Shown here: one piece after another, positions 27,065-39,268 of the stretch
Layout of the letters: each line of letters begins with the position of its first letter
Position numbering within the stretch: position 1 is the stretch's first letter
Source: Phlebopus portentosus
Taxonomy: Eukaryota; Basidiomycota; Agaricomycetes; Boletales; Boletinellaceae
Assembly (NCBI GenBank): GCA_037892935.1
Contig: JAYXKI010000015.1
Coordinates: 1,116,001 to 1,180,000 of the forward strand
Reading direction: 5' to 3'
DNA length: 64,000 nt
The notes under the pieces: generated by a model
Told to the model about the DNA's origin: nothing
The model's database searches: none
Seen by the model: the letters and a program-made list of their open reading frames with translations, nothing else
Position numbers and translations under genes: made by a program

Positions 27065-27857
27065 CCTATAGTCTATACGAAACTAAAGAACGACAGAAAA
27101 AAGAGTAGAATAAATCTAAAGTCTATGGATACCGCGCGAGCAGGCGGTAGTTGATGAAGAAGTTGTGAAGAACGAAGTTGCGAAAAAAATCGCGTCACAG
27201 CCAAACACTTACAAATACCACACAAATTTGGAAGTAAATTACCACGTTAATTTATAATATATTCCTAAAGTAAAGTACGCAAAATTAGACTGATAAAATC
27301 TCAAGAAGATTACTTGGAAAGTAAGCTAGAACGTCTTGGGTATAGATGTGAGAATAGAGTCGGTGAAAAGAATATGCCTTTTACAATGTAGATGTAGATA
27401 TGTAGATGATCACTGATGAAGAGATACAAGAAAGCAAGATCAAGGAATCAAGGAACCAGGAGTCCAGGACAATAGCAATAGCATTCCAAATGTGGTGAGG
27501 TGAAAATGCAGACAGGAATAGGGGTAGGGGACGAGGAAAGATTAGATCGAAAGCAAGGAACGGATAGCATGCAAGCAGAGGGATGAAGGTTGCCTATATA
27601 TATACATGGAGATAGAAAGATGAAAAGTGAATGTAGTAAGGATGAAGATGAGCAGGAAACGAGAAACGACAGTGTGTCCCAAGATGCGCAATCTGAGAGA
27701 ACGTAGATAAGTGAAAGAACGGAGAAATCAGGGTTTGAATCTGAATGCGGTCCGTGCGCCTCGCCCATTTGCGAAGCTGATAGTGATATCAACCTGACCC
27801 GAGGATAGAGGAGAGGACAAAGTCTGAGGGATCCCAGCGGACAAGACAATTGTGCGA
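27065..27857. other. region between DBP2 start and the Ras-class gene end
   Basis: No gene is seen. It should contain the DBP2 promoter and 5' leader (near 27065-27300, AT-rich) and the 3' UTR of the GTPase gene. Open frames here are short and unsupported. Confidence 0.45.
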
Positions 27858-28818
27858 TCACATAATTATACATCGCTCGCCTCGTTTCTTGCGCTTGGGG
27901 CTCGCCGGGTAGCGCTCACGCAACTGACGGATGAGGTCCTCGAACACGTCGTTAACGTGCCAATTCCTTTTTGCTGATGTCTCGTAGAAGGGTAGCCCCC
28001 ACCGTTGCGCGGTCGCTGCGATGATCTCCTTGTCCACATCTCGCTCTGCAGTCAAGTCCGACTTTGTACCCACAACAACTATAGGTACTTTCTAAAAACG
28101 TTCGTGCAGTGCAGAGAAGACAATAAGACATTCGTTAATGAACCCGTGAACAGCGCAAATGAATGAAAAGGAAAACCACACACCGAATTGGGTCCTTTGA
28201 TTCGATATATCTGCTGCCGGAGGTTATCTACCTCTCGAAGAGTCGCGCGCTGTGTTAAACTGATGCCGAAAAGAGTTAATACAAGGCAAGGAAAAGGGGC
28301 CAGAAGGATTGTCGGCTACTCACCTGAACACCAGGATGAAGGCCATTCCGGACTGATAGGAACGACAAGTGAACAAAGGTCCGGTGCGCTGTGCATATTA
28401 CAGTCGCTCTGCGCACCTTGATGTACATTTCGTTGAACGCGGTGAACTGTTCTGCACCAGCTGTATCGAGGACCTCAAGCTGGAGAGCAAACAGATGAAT
28501 GAGCTGAGCACATGTAACATGTTTGAAACGCGTGTCGGATGAAACAAACTTTTGTCCATTCGCCGTCGACAAGGAGTTCCCGACTGTACTCCTCTGAAGT
28601 CGGTGTAGCATGAGAGACTCGGGCATTGAAGAAGCCAAGAGGAGAAGAACATACCCTCGATGGTTGGGTCATAACCGTCGACGAATACGTCTTTTACGAA
28701 GCGACAAGTGAGAGCTGATTTACCGACACCCCCCGCTGTAGACACGTCGTTAGCGAGTGAACTGAGATAGAGAGAGACGAGACGTACCACCCAGGACGAC
28801 TGCATTGAATTCGCGCAT
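27858..28818 (-). CDS. Ras-superfamily small GTPase, Rap/Rsr1-like
   Basis: Seven exons on the minus strand: 28818..28788, 28735..28655, 28593..28550, 28479..28417, 28352..28324, 28259..28184, 28091..27858; 185 residues. The P-loop GAGGVGKS sits at residues 10-17, exactly as in Ras, and the effector loop is YDPTIEEEY (32-40). Switch II reads DTAGAEQF (57-64), so the residue equal to Ras Gln61 is Ala. Rap and Rsr1 proteins also lack this Gln and have low intrinsic GTPase activity. The guanine-specificity motif is TKSD instead of NKxD and ETSAK is present. A polybasic KRKKR and the CAAX box CIIM predict prenylation and plasma-membrane anchoring. A role in polarity or morphogenesis, as for yeast Rsr1/Bud1, is inferred. 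It lies divergent to the cyclophilin gene with ~215 bp between starts. Confidence 0.9.
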
Positions 28819-29032
28819 GCAGAAATGAGCGGTGAGATGACTGGTACTTGGTGGTTGGAGAAAGAGACGAACCAAAGCGCGTTTTCCTGGATAGGGAGGG
28901 CCTGGGACTAGGTTGGTCGAATCCGATCGCCAGCTCGGATTAGACTGAGTGGAAGTAGGACAGAATAAGGACCTCGGCTAATCACGTTCTGGCTCTGCTC
29001 TTCACTTCCTTCAGTCACACTCAATATATAAA

Positions 29033-30559
29033 ATGGTAAACCCCCGTGTATTCCTCGACTTTGCAGTCGACGGCGCCTCAGTTGGAAGGTATGGACATAA
29101 AAACAGTAACCTACGTTATTCTAATAAAATACATTTTCAGAGTTATATTCGAACTGTACAGCGTATCCGCGCCAAAAACTACTGAGAAGTCGGCACTCAA
29201 TTTCTATTCATCTCATCCATACTTCTCACATTCTCTTTGGATTAGTTTCAGAGCACTATGCACAGGAGAACGAGGCGTGTCTCCAAAGTCTCATATACCC
29301 CTATACTACAAGCACAGCAAAATGCACCGCGTCATACAGGACTTCATGGTCCAGGGCGGCGACTTCACAAAGGGCAACGGAACCGGTGGAGAGTCGATTT
29401 ACGGTGGTCCATTTACGGATGAGGACCTTTCTCGTCCTGTTGACCAGCCTGGGTGAGTGGCCTTTTGTTCGTTGGAACAGGCTCGGAGATTACGGAAATC
29501 AATCGCTTAGGCGAAGCATTTCGAAAAAGATCGTCTACGCGTCCCTACAAGCTTCGTCCAAAACGCGCTTTCATTCTTTCAAATACTCTTTTTAAGGGAC
29601 ACATCGCTCACACTATGTATACCCCAGGCTACTCTGCATGGCCAACAAAGGCCCCAACACAAACAACTCCCAATTCTTCATAACCCTCCGTCCGTGTCCG
29701 CACCTGGCAGGCAAGCACGTCGTCTTCGGGCGCGTCATACGCGGATTCGACGATGTCGTGCTCAGGCAAATCGCGAACGTCCCGACGGATGAGAAGGATA
29801 GACCGACCGTGCCGGTGGAGATCATTAATTGCGGGGAGCTGCAGTTGGTCAAGCGGTCTGCGTCGGCTGCTGCTGCTGCTGCTGATACGAGGAAGGAGAA
29901 TAAGGAGAGGGGGAGTGAGGGGAGTGAGAGTGAGGAGGAGAGAGGGAGGAAGAAGAGGAAACGACGGCTTCATTCGTCTTCCCGCTCCCGTTCGCTGTCC
30001 CACTCGCCCTCAGTATCGCGCTCTTACTCGCCCGTCAGATCCATATCTCGCTCCCGCCCACGGTCGCTCACGCCAGATTCTAGGTCTGAGCGATCCGACA
30101 GCGAAGCGGATCGCAGACGTCACAACAGCAGTAAGAAGAGGGAACACCGCAAGGACAAAAAGGAGGAGAAGAAGAATAATAAGAAACGTAAAAGCCACAG
30201 GCGTCGTTCCCCCTCGTCGTCGCGCTCTCGGTCAGCCAGTTACAAGCGGGCGCTGAGCAACGGACATACGAGCATCCCCCGGCAAGAAACGGAAGAAGAG
30301 TACGACGCGCGGCTGGAGCGCGAGGAGCGCGAGCGGATCGAGGAAGCTCGCCGTCGTGAGCTCGCCGAGATCAAGAAGCGATATGAAGCGGAGCAGGCGA
30401 GGAAAGCCGGAACGGGTGTAAGGTTCAAGGGTAAGTTGACTTATTTGTCTGTTCTTCTCTCTTTCGGACGGATTCAGCTGATTTGTGGACGGTCTCGTTA
30501 TAGGTCGAGGAAGGATGAAGTACATTGATCCTGAGTTTCATTCGAGGCGGAAGAACTAG
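29033..30559 (+). CDS. SR-type peptidyl-prolyl cis-trans isomerase (cyclophilin, PPIG-like)
   Basis: Exons 29033..29088, 29141..29188, 29246..29452, 29628..30430, 30504..30559; 389 residues. The N-terminal half is a cyclophilin domain ([52 protein letters not shown]), retaining the active-site R, F, M, Q and H positions. It carries the insertion before YKHSKMHRV seen in the larger nuclear cyclophilins. The second half is Lys/Arg/Ser/Glu-rich with many RS dipeptides, as in human PPIG (SR-Cyp) and NKTR, which associate with splicing speckles and RNA polymerase II. It probably isomerises prolines in splicing or transcription factors in the nucleus. The start ATG follows closely on a TATATAA string at 29025-29031. 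Confidence 0.92.
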
Positions 30560-31019
30560 ATAGTACTACTTCAACGAGGTCTGCCTTGATAGGACTCGAT
30601 GCGAAGCAGTATCAATTTTTTTTGTCGTGACAACAAGGCAATACCCACACAAAGATGTTCGGCCGTCAGGCAATACCAATATTGAGCAGAGGAATAGTAT
30701 CAGTATTTTGAGGACCATAGTCCCGAGCCAGAGAGATCCATACATACAGGAGACACAAAATGTAAGTAAGTGCCGAGAAACTGCTCCATAAACATAAAAC
30801 GGAAAAGCACCATGAAGAAAGAAAGCATTCAAACAAGAGCGAGAATATAATCGGAAATACGTTGACGATACGTATGTGTTGTTGAGAATAAAATTGCATA
30901 AACAGCTTTGGGGGAGGGGCTGGATGTATTTCGTGTCCTGTCGTATCGTATTGTAATACGTTACTTACATACGATCTTCAACCGAGATCATACATAAGGG
31001 GAAGCTTGTCATTGTTTTC
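30560..31019. other. convergent 3' region between cyclophilin and eIF4B genes
   Basis: No gene is seen. Both flanking genes end here, so it holds two 3' UTRs. Confidence 0.5.
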
Positions 31020-33019
31020 TTACACGTTAACTTCAGCTAATTTGTCTGCTACTGCATCTGCATCTGCATCTGCAGGTTTTTCAGCATCGGCATTTTCATC
31101 GGATTTGGCCTCGTCAGACTGGGGAGCCGCATCTTTCTTGCCCGCTGCTGCGCTTGCGAAGCTGAACGAGGGACGGATAGTCGCTACAGCTGCAATGTTC
31201 GGAGACGTCGAAGAAGGAGCAGGGGTACCTCCAGGAGAGGACAAATTCGACGCACGCGGCGAACCAGGAGTTTTCTCATCCGCAATGACACCGGGCTTTG
31301 AAGAGGGCGAGCGCGTACCAATCTCTCCGCGCCCGCTTCCAGGACGTCCACGCGGCTGTCGAGAGCTCTGTCGCGACATCGAGTGCTGTTGATGCTGTTG
31401 ATACTGTTGATGCTGATGCTGCTGATGAGCGACGCGCTCTCTGATCTCTTCTTGCTCTTTCTCGATCTTCTCCACCGCTGCTGCTTCGCGAGCTGATACG
31501 TCAACAGGTCTGGTTGAGATAACAATCAATCAAAGGAACCTTCATAAGACGATAGATTGTAAGACTTACTTCGCCGAGCCGAATGGATTGGGCTTGCTAG
31601 AGGAGAATCCCGTGGATTGGGGAGAAGAAACCGGAGTTGGGTGGGAGGAGCCACTTGTCGATCGAGGCAGAAGCTCGAGTTTGCGACGAGCCAGCTGAGG
31701 TGTAGGAGGAACCGAGTTACTTGCTGTATAACGATGGGAGTCAGACAAGCAAACGCCAGCAATAGAGTTTTGGAACGTACGAGAAGGGCTGCTACCAGCA
31801 AGTCCAGGTTTTCTCCATGACGAAACTTCATCGGCGGCAGACGGGGGAGGTCCCATATCACCTCGTCCTCTCATAGAACCAAATCGGCCACCAGATCTCT
31901 CTTCAGAATGCTGGCTTGGCTTGAATCTGGAGCCGATAGCCCATTTCTCTTCGGTATCGGCTGGACCTGCTTCGCCATCGTGTGTAGGCGTGGAGAAACC
32001 AGAGCCCCGTCTTCGGACAGGTGGTGCCTCTAAGTCATTGGGTATACGAGGCGGAGGACGACTAGATCGCCAATTGTCGCTATTGTCCGGCGCCGAGTCA
32101 CGATTCTCAGATCCAAGACCTTCGTATCGTCGGCGGGTGCTGGTCTCGCGGTGACCGAGGTCAGGAAGCGGGCCATCTCGACGCCAAGATCCAGCAAATT
32201 TGTCGTCCTCTGCATGCCCGTGAAAACCAGGACGTTCTTTCGCTGAATTAATCGTCTCAGAAAACTGAAGAAAGTCAAAATAGGGATACTTACGCGGATC
32301 AGCTATGTTTACCCGGATCGAACGATGCGAGAAAGACTTTAGGCCACATTACTGAGCCTGTAGCATGATAGAGACAATCGTGCTTTACTTACGGCCCCAT
32401 TTTTAGCCAAAGCTTCCTTTAAGCCTTCAACAGCGTGAAACTCGACGTAGCCAAATCCCTTTGGTTTGTCATCGCGATCGCGGATGATTTTAGCGCCTTT
32501 GACCTGAAAGATACGTATTATAACGAAGAGCATGCTGTGAAAGTTGCTCAGAAAGACAGACCACATCAGCAGAGCCGAAGAAAGATCCTAAATCGCCCTC
32601 AGTGAGATCAAACGCGAGATTTCCGACAAACGCGGTGAAAGGAGGGTTTGTGGGCAAAGGAACGTCTTCACGGGGCGCGAGAGCCGCCCGATCAGCTTGT
32701 AGACCAAGAATACGCCGTCAGACCAACGTGAATGCACAAATGAAGCGAATGAGCTTACGCCTCGACGACAAATAATCATCTCTTCCCCTGAAGTCCCTTC
32801 CACTCGTGTCGTCAAGCTTTGGGGCAGCTATATTTACGCATTAGCGTTGAATTCATGTATGCCTGTGAAGCAGCGTGGCGTAATACTCACGAGCAGTCGG
32901 AAGTGAGTCCATTTCGTCTGCCCAAGATCCCAGGGCTTCAAATCAATCAGCATGAATCGCCTCTGTCTTCAACATAAACCAAATTTACTTCTATCCTCCA
33001 GGAACTCATTGAGCGACAT
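31020..33019 (-). CDS. TIF3: translation initiation factor eIF4B-like, RRM protein
   Basis: Nine exons on the minus strand: 33019..32989, 32935..32891, 32827..32759, 32695..32562, 32503..32393, 32336..32294, 32242..31781, 31723..31570, 31509..31020; 512 residues. It opens with MSLNEFLED and LGSWADEMDSLP, typical of fungal eIF4B. A single RRM follows (PPFTAFVGNLAFDLT, then KGFGYVEF as RNP1 and RSIRVNIADP). The rest is Arg/Asp/Gly- and Ser/Pro-rich with a Gln/His tract (HQQHQHQQYQQHQQH) near the C-terminus. eIF4B stimulates the eIF4A helicase during mRNA 5' UTR unwinding in the cytoplasm. Phases agree at all eight junctions. Confidence 0.93.
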
Positions 33020-34075
33020 TTTCTGTCCCTTTTTTGGAGCTATACAAGGAGTCAGCAAAGACTGGCTGGATAATGAAAGAAGGTGTGGATGCCGACCCAT
33101 AATTGATGCTTAATTTTGTGCGAGCTGTAAGTGATTGTTGTACGATGGCGGTTGTAAGCAAGAGTACTTCGACTTGTGAGTCGATGACACAGACGCTGAA
33201 GAGAATCTCAAAGCTTTCAAAATTTCTCACATTCACTGGAGTTACGTAACCAGGCTCGGCTCCGGCCCGTGCTGTGCTGACTCACTTATTTGGCTCTGGC
33301 TGGGACAAACAATGCATTAATATTTATTCTCTCATCAATACTAATATTCTGGCTGGTCATCCTCTGGTAGATGTCTAAAGCCGTTTTCTCGAAACGACTC
33401 TTGTTGATTCTCAGACATGCTCGAAGCGCCTGGCGCATGTGTACGAGTGATACTCATCCAAAAAATTGCGACTTTGAGATCACGTAAATACTAAAATAGA
33501 CGAGTCCGAAGTATGAAAATAGAGGGCTCTGTATAGTTTTATCGACAGGAGATGCAGAAGAACACAGAATGTAGAACTTTATGATCCCGGAACGCTACAG
33601 ATGTTGATGCACAGTTGGGCTCCTCTGAGCTTTAAGCATACCTTACATTGTTCTCAAACGTTTTTAGCTAGTCGGGCACCAATGAGTCATTAAATTACAG
33701 CGATGACCAAGGTATTGAGCCGAGAAAAGCCCACTGATGTCTGAATATATTATATGAAATGCTGCCTCATCAGGAATCTGGTCTAAAAATTGACGAATGC
33801 ATCTAAGGATCTCGGCGATCAAGATGTCTTCTGAGGTTTCGGTGTCTGTGGCGCAAGCCTCACTAAGCGCGGAGTAATTGGGATATTGTGACTGGTCGTA
33901 CAGTGTTCTATTTGCAAGATTAACTGCGTTGCAAGATTCAATATCCTATCACCCTACAAAACGAATATACAGATAATCAGTGCAAGGGAAAGAAAAAGGA
34001 GCGAGGGCATGAAACAACGGCAGTCATGAGAAGTGGCACTGAGCGAAGTATAAGTAGGACCAAATTCTGGCCATA
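33020..34075. other. region upstream of eIF4B, no gene seen
   Basis: The first few hundred bases should be the eIF4B promoter. The remainder, AT-rich near 33290-33560, shows no supported coding or RNA gene on either strand. Confidence 0.45.
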
Positions 34076-34500
34076 TCAGAGCCGCATCCATAGTAGATGT
34101 TGCCACCTCTGTCGAAGCGGCCACCGGTATGAAGGGATGAGGGCCTTGCCACCGAAATTGAGAGTAAAGGTTGTACTGCCGGACTCGTTGGTGTGATAAA
34201 GTTGGTCAGAACATTCCGCGGACGATGTGGATTCAAGGCTGCATTCTTCATGTTGTTCATAGGGATAGCCCGGAGGTGCCATGAACCAGGAAACATGAGC
34301 ATCGTTCTCGACAACAGTAGCTAGGTCAAGTATTAGCGACATTTACCTTGCAGGTCGTTTAATTTATGACGATTTGGAGGCACTTACAAACCAAACGGTA
34401 CATAAGACGAGTCGGTTGACTCGGATAATAATAAAAAAACAGCGTAGGTTGTTCCGTCTGTGCCAATGCCCAATATTTGACCAGGTTAGGATACGATAGG
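34076..34500 (-). pseudogene. degenerate relative of the secreted GPI-type protein at 35.2-35.9 kb
   Basis: On the minus strand a frame encoding GQILGIGTDGTTYAV (near 34440-34490) parallels GKVLGTGSDGTTYAV in the intact gene. After a spliceable gap a second frame, TVVENDAHVSWF through TTFTLNFGG, parallels the start of the intact gene's last exon. A stop codon directly precedes the first segment, no signal peptide exon is found, and the frame shifts after FGGKALIPS. It is best read as a pseudogene, though an undetected alternative first exon could rescue it. Confidence 0.5.
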
Positions 34501-35224
34501 AGATAGTCAGGTAAGCGGAGCTAGTAACAGCGGTCGTGTAGTAGCCTTCATCCTTTTACATTCGCGAGCAGCTGGCTTCACAGCTAGCGAGAACCATCGA
34601 GATCAAAATTTCCGATGAATGACTTTGAAATTCGTGCCCGTAACGACCAAGCACCGCGAATGCGAGTTGCTTAAACATAGAAGAGAAGCCAAAACGGTAT
34701 CGGTATTGAAAATGCCGTTTCCTCAACCGCACATGGCAGATAGATCATAGCAGTTTAGAGAAAGGAAAAAAGAACGAGAATAGTTTTTGATTTTTTTTCG
34801 CAGTACTGGTCACGTGGACACAGCGCGGTCACGAGCTCGCCTCGCGCGTTTTTCAACAGAATCAACTTCAACTCTTTTCACCTACTAAGAATAGTTGATT
34901 ATCTCCGAGGTAACAGATGCATCGTACTAGCAAGTCAGAGGCATGGATGCAGAGGCCTGGACAACCTCTCCAGCCATACTGGATTGTCTGGGCGTACGCG
35001 TAGCACTTGACATATGAGAATGCATACCCACGAGATCAGACAAGCTTAAGGTGACTCGCCTCTCCTCCATTAGTCTGCATGTCGGACAGCGAGCAGAAAA
35101 ATACCTCGAAGGCACTCTATAGATCACGACGATTTCACGTTGCGTCTACGGTCACATTAAAAGAGACGAGACATTCAATGAAACAAGCCCAAAACACATA
35201 TCATCTGTGTTCCAGTTCGAATCG
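34501..35224. other. region between the GPI-type relic and its intact relative
   Basis: No gene is supported. A T-rich run occurs near 34788. The last part should contain the 3' UTR of the gene starting at 35871. Confidence 0.4.
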
Positions 35225-35871
35225 TCACCAAAGTGTTGCGATGAATCCCAAAATAGGTGCGGCAGCGACGAACGCAGCAAATCGCGGAAGAGCCGGAGCT
35301 GAGCTGGCACTGGAACCGCCGTCGGGGCTGCCTGTGACTTCGATAGCTACAGGAGCGAGTGTGAATGTCCAGGGAATAACGCTCGTCACCGCAGTCTCGA
35401 TGCCTCCCGCGCCACCGCTAGCAACTACAGTACAGAGTCCAGAGTCGTTCTCGTCCAGGCCGCATGCTTGGGCGACAAGACCTGTTACTCCCCCAGTTTC
35501 GATGACGACAATTTCTGACAAGTACGTCGAGGCTTCGACAATCGTAGCTGACAAAAGAGGAAGTGGGTAAGTAAGCATCCTGCGAAATTCTTTCAAAATA
35601 CTTCGACCCGTACCAGTGACGAAGATGCCGGAGACAACACCAGAGACAGCGTATGTAGTGCCATCTGATCCGGTGCCGAGGACTTTGCCCTGAAGGTCTT
35701 CAAACGCGTCCGCGTCGCCAGGGAATATGTTCAAAGTCGTTGTCTGTTGGGTAAGGACGCCTGGATAATGAAAGCAATGATGGGTCTTCAACGATAAATG
35801 CGATCCATCTTCTCCGTACCTTGAAGTAAACCAAAGCCAGTCAAGGCGAGCACGGGCAGTTTCATGAGCAT
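35225..35871 (-). CDS. small secreted, probably GPI-anchored protein of unknown function
   Basis: Exons 35871..35820, 35760..35614, 35547..35225 on the minus strand; 173 residues. The start encodes a signal peptide (MLMKLPVLALTGFGLL) with Thr/Gln residues following. The mature part is Thr/Val/Gly-rich with two cysteines (ACGLDENDSGLC). The C-terminus has a Ser/Gly/Ala-rich stretch (SPDGGSSASSAPA), then a hydrophobic tail ending ATLW, the pattern of a GPI-attachment signal. No enzyme or binding domain is recognised. The protein likely sits on the cell surface or wall. Two degraded relatives flank it (about 34.3 and 36.7 kb), so it belongs to a small local family with gene loss. Confidence 0.7.
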
Positions 35872-36559
35872 AGTGGATGTCAAAAGTGCAACAGGGGTAT
35901 TTGCTGCAAGGCCTTGAGTATAAAGAGGGCAAGTTGGGACTTATTTCACTTTGGCATCAATCCCTTATATGGGGAACATGAGGAGGCCATAGAGGCGCAA
36001 GACCGCCCACTACATGGATCATTTCGCTTACGTGCAGGCGCTGCCTAAAGCAAATTAAAAGGGCGCGTGAATGCTCTTGGCAGGGACATTCGTGCATAGC
36101 GCGCGCGATTCGAGAGGATCTGAATTGTCGGTACCGGAGTCTTTACGGTTTGTCCTGGTTTGTCCCGCACTGTTCCGCAACCGTTGCGCACCTGCATTGA
36201 TTGATGGTGCATATATCAAAGCTAGAGTGTCGTTAGCCTCTTCCTGCTTATTTGTCTAGGGAGAGCGCTGAAAATCTATCTCAGTTAACTTCCCCGTGGT
36301 CTCCCGACGAACGTTCGATCCAAATCAAAACCCGGTCGCATAGCACCGGACCTAGTGACAACTTATTCAATATAACAGACTAGGGAGCAGGACCTCATTG
36401 GACATGAAGTGTCCACTCGCCCTGCGCAAAGGAGATAAAGCATGACGTACATATATGAGACCACTATGAACATGAAGTTTCAATCCTTATACATCAATAT
36501 CAAAAAGTCACAAGAAAACCGGGAAGAATAGCAGTAGCTATGATTGCGCTCAAGCAAGG
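35872..36559. other. upstream region of the secreted-protein gene
   Basis: No gene is seen. The promoter of the gene starting at 35871 should lie within the first few hundred bases. Confidence 0.4.
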
Positions 36560-36840
36560 CACAAGTGGAGCCGGCGCAGGATTCTGGCCGAGATCCATAG
36601 CCCCAGGAAGCGGAAGTGATCGTGGCAAACGCAATATCTATCATTGCTGTTTGGGTACCCCCACCATCTCCTCTGACTACGACGGTGCGGTTTCCGACGT
36701 TCTGAGCCTCCAGCTCGCATTCACGAATAGTTTCGAATTCTATTCATATCGTGCTCCCTGCGGATATTTCATCGTAAAGTCTAACGTACCCGTGATCGGT
36801 TGTCCAGAAATTATGCAAGAGAGGTCGTTTGGGCAAACAG
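36560..36840 (-). pseudogene. second degenerate relative of the secreted GPI-type protein
   Basis: A minus-strand frame reads ECELEAQNVGNRTVVV, then GGGTQTAMIDIAFATITS. This parallels ACGLDENDSGLCTVV and GGAGGIETAVTSVIPWTFT of the intact protein. The frame is not continuous with the segment before it (a stop and a shift near 36745) and it loses the family-like C-terminus after ITSASWGYG. It is interpreted as a relic, with moderate confidence because the similarity is short. Confidence 0.4.
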
Positions 36841-37669
36841 TTCCTAAAATCGAGGTACATCGTCAGATTGTATTCATTAGAAGCATTCAGAGGTTTCATA
36901 TTGGAGAAGTGTGACTCCTGTCAATTTAAGCATGGTTTCTTTGGTGAACATGCTGGATGTTAGAAAGTTCTGACGATTCTGCTTAATACTTCCTTTACTT
37001 CTAGTACGGAAGCGGACCAAGCAGACCCGGTACACTTTGGCGCCGATGCCCCCCGCGCGGATAGTCAGCGAATCCTTGCCAATGGTTACTGTAATAGGGC
37101 CACATTATAGTCCCGTTCTGCATTGCCTATGCCTTTCTCTCGTGGTGTCATGGATTCGTGGTTCCGGCTAGGTAAGCTATGATATACTCATGTAAGCGAT
37201 CTCATCCAGCATCCAAGTCTACGTCTTTCCCGCGAGTATCAAGGGACAAAACAGATAGATTAGGTTGAGATGTTTAGTGTAGCACCGACTCGACGTTTCG
37301 GGCACAGCAAATGCTGTGTTCATGCATTTCAGCATGTGTTCGCGCACCCTGTCACATGATGAACCGACCATCTGATGCACAATGCAAGAACTGTTGTGTA
37401 CACCGAGGTAAGGGGCCAGTCGCAACAAGATGATCACTATTTTAGCAACCTGTCCGACGTACCCCCTCTAGTGAGAGTCTATTATTATACATTGAAAGAA
37501 AAGCCTTCGTTAAGGAAAGCCACAGCACAATCGCAGCTCATTTGAATCAAACTTTTAGTATTGCTTCTATAGTCCTCTGCAGTAACGGTATGTCGAAAGG
37601 TAAACAACGGCTCGCACGCTCCCATACTTCATCACGAAACTCAATACCAGGACGCATCATCTATTGGCA
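36841..37669. other. region between the second relic and the ADAL gene
   Basis: No supported gene. The right end should contain the ADAL 3' UTR. Confidence 0.4.
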
Positions 37670-38948
37670 TTATCTCTTCAGCGTAACGAATGTATTATCC
37701 ATACTCATCTTGGCAATGGTCCGCACATCTTCCTCTTTCAAACCAAGGCCAGTTGGTTTCTCTGCCAGAAGCAATGCGTATTCTCCAAGGAGGGAATTTC
37801 GAAAAGGTAGTGTATCATCCGTCTAGCGAAGTAATTGATACTAGCATCAAAGAGAGAGAAAATCTACTCACACAGATCGCAACGGGATGATTGAGGCTGA
37901 AGTGGTAATTTACGTGATGATCTTCCAGGCTCTTGACGGTCTTGCTCCTAAAATCGTGAGAGAAGATCAGCCTCTCGAGAGGAAGTAGATAAACAATTGA
38001 TACGCTTCAGAAGTCTTACAGGATATTCGAAGTCAAGCATATTTCGATCGCAATTTTATTGTCGAAGACGAACTTCTTCGCTTCTTCGTTTAAGTACGTA
38101 GCGTGTCCGAGCCGATCTGGTTTCAATGATAGTAATTCCATAGTTTCCTCTGGAGTATTTGACTCCGTCTGAGAAAGGACGTGACTTGAGTGAGCAGATA
38201 GAGAACTGATGCGAAACGATCACCTCAGCTACATGCAGTGTCATTCCGAGGCCGACGGCCTTGGCCCTTTGCAAGAATTCAGAGAATAAATTCATGTTCC
38301 CTGCCTGAAAAGGACTCATAAATCTGTGAAACACTTGTTCGCGGATCCTCTACTCACCAAAGGGTCACCGCAGAGATCTACACCGACGATACGACGGCCG
38401 AGCTCTTTGAAGGCAATCGCAATCGAAATACATTCCGCCACGACGTCCGGATGCATCTTCCGATCTATAGAAAGTATATACGCAGCTTCGTTTTCGGGGA
38501 ATTTTTCAACTTCGTAGAGGACGGTCTCCACATATTGCATCCGATTCATATGGGGCGTTGCGCGTGGAGTGCTTCGCAGTTCTAGGTAAGTGCATTGTCT
38601 ATCGGGTCCATGGAGAAAGTCGCTGAGGACTGCACGCGTAGCAAGTGCGAGGTTCTCGCGCGTCGAGGTTAAGGCGTATATTGCTGTGAAGAGTCCGAAG
38701 AAATCATCGATCTTCTTCAGGGTCACGCCGTTGCGTAGTTTGTTGATAGCCTCTTCAATTACGCTCGAGGGTGTACTACCGCCTTCTGGAATGTAAGATT
38801 TTGCGAGTTCTTGCAGGCAGGATAGAGGAATACACCCGTTTAGATGCGCATGGAGCTCTGCTTTTGGAAGTGATTGAAGAAAGGCGATCTGCTCTGAGGA
38901 TAGAGAGGCAAGAGCTTCCGCAGGTGGTCCAAAGATCTTTCTCGGCAT
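37670..38948 (-). CDS. adenosine deaminase-like protein (ADAL/MAPDA, N6-methyl-AMP deaminase type)
   Basis: Exons 38948..38358, 38304..38224, 38168..38020, 37947..37872, 37822..37670 on the minus strand; 349 residues, normal for the family. The metal- and substrate-binding motifs are present in order: HAHLNG, GVDLCGDP, TLHVAE (catalytic Glu), LGHATYL, SN after CLT, and the HPVAICTDD segment with the catalytic Asp. ADAL enzymes deaminate N6-methyl-AMP to IMP and so remove methylated adenine nucleotides from the cytosolic pool. The close match to KAELHAHLNG favours ADAL over classical adenosine deaminase or CECR1. An in-frame ATG at 38987 would add 13 residues. The later one was preferred because the family starts close to the HAHLNG motif. 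Confidence 0.92.
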
Positions 38949-39268
38949 GTTCTGACTGAGTGTGTCCGATCTATATATCGATTTCACCCGCTTTTGAAGA
39001 GTTATAATGTAGGGTTCACCGTGGAAAACGAGTCAGAGTCAAAGGTTGGTTACTAATTACAGTATATAACTACTGTATGAAAGGAAGGTTATGATTTTTT
39101 ATTTACCCGGCCGTCGCCGGCCCGTCATCGGTCCTTCCAAGACCTACCAAATTGGGCTCTACCTTCCTATTCCGGAATCACGGATTTGGCTGACACTTCT
39201 CACTTGAATACTCTCCAGCTCAACAACCCCTCTAATTACACGACACGAGATATTTACTCGAAGCAATC

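Noticed and set aside
27600..27620. TATATATA string near 27596 as a promoter element
   Set aside because: It lies in the 3' region of the GTPase gene and about 500 bases from the DBP2 start. No gene begins nearby.
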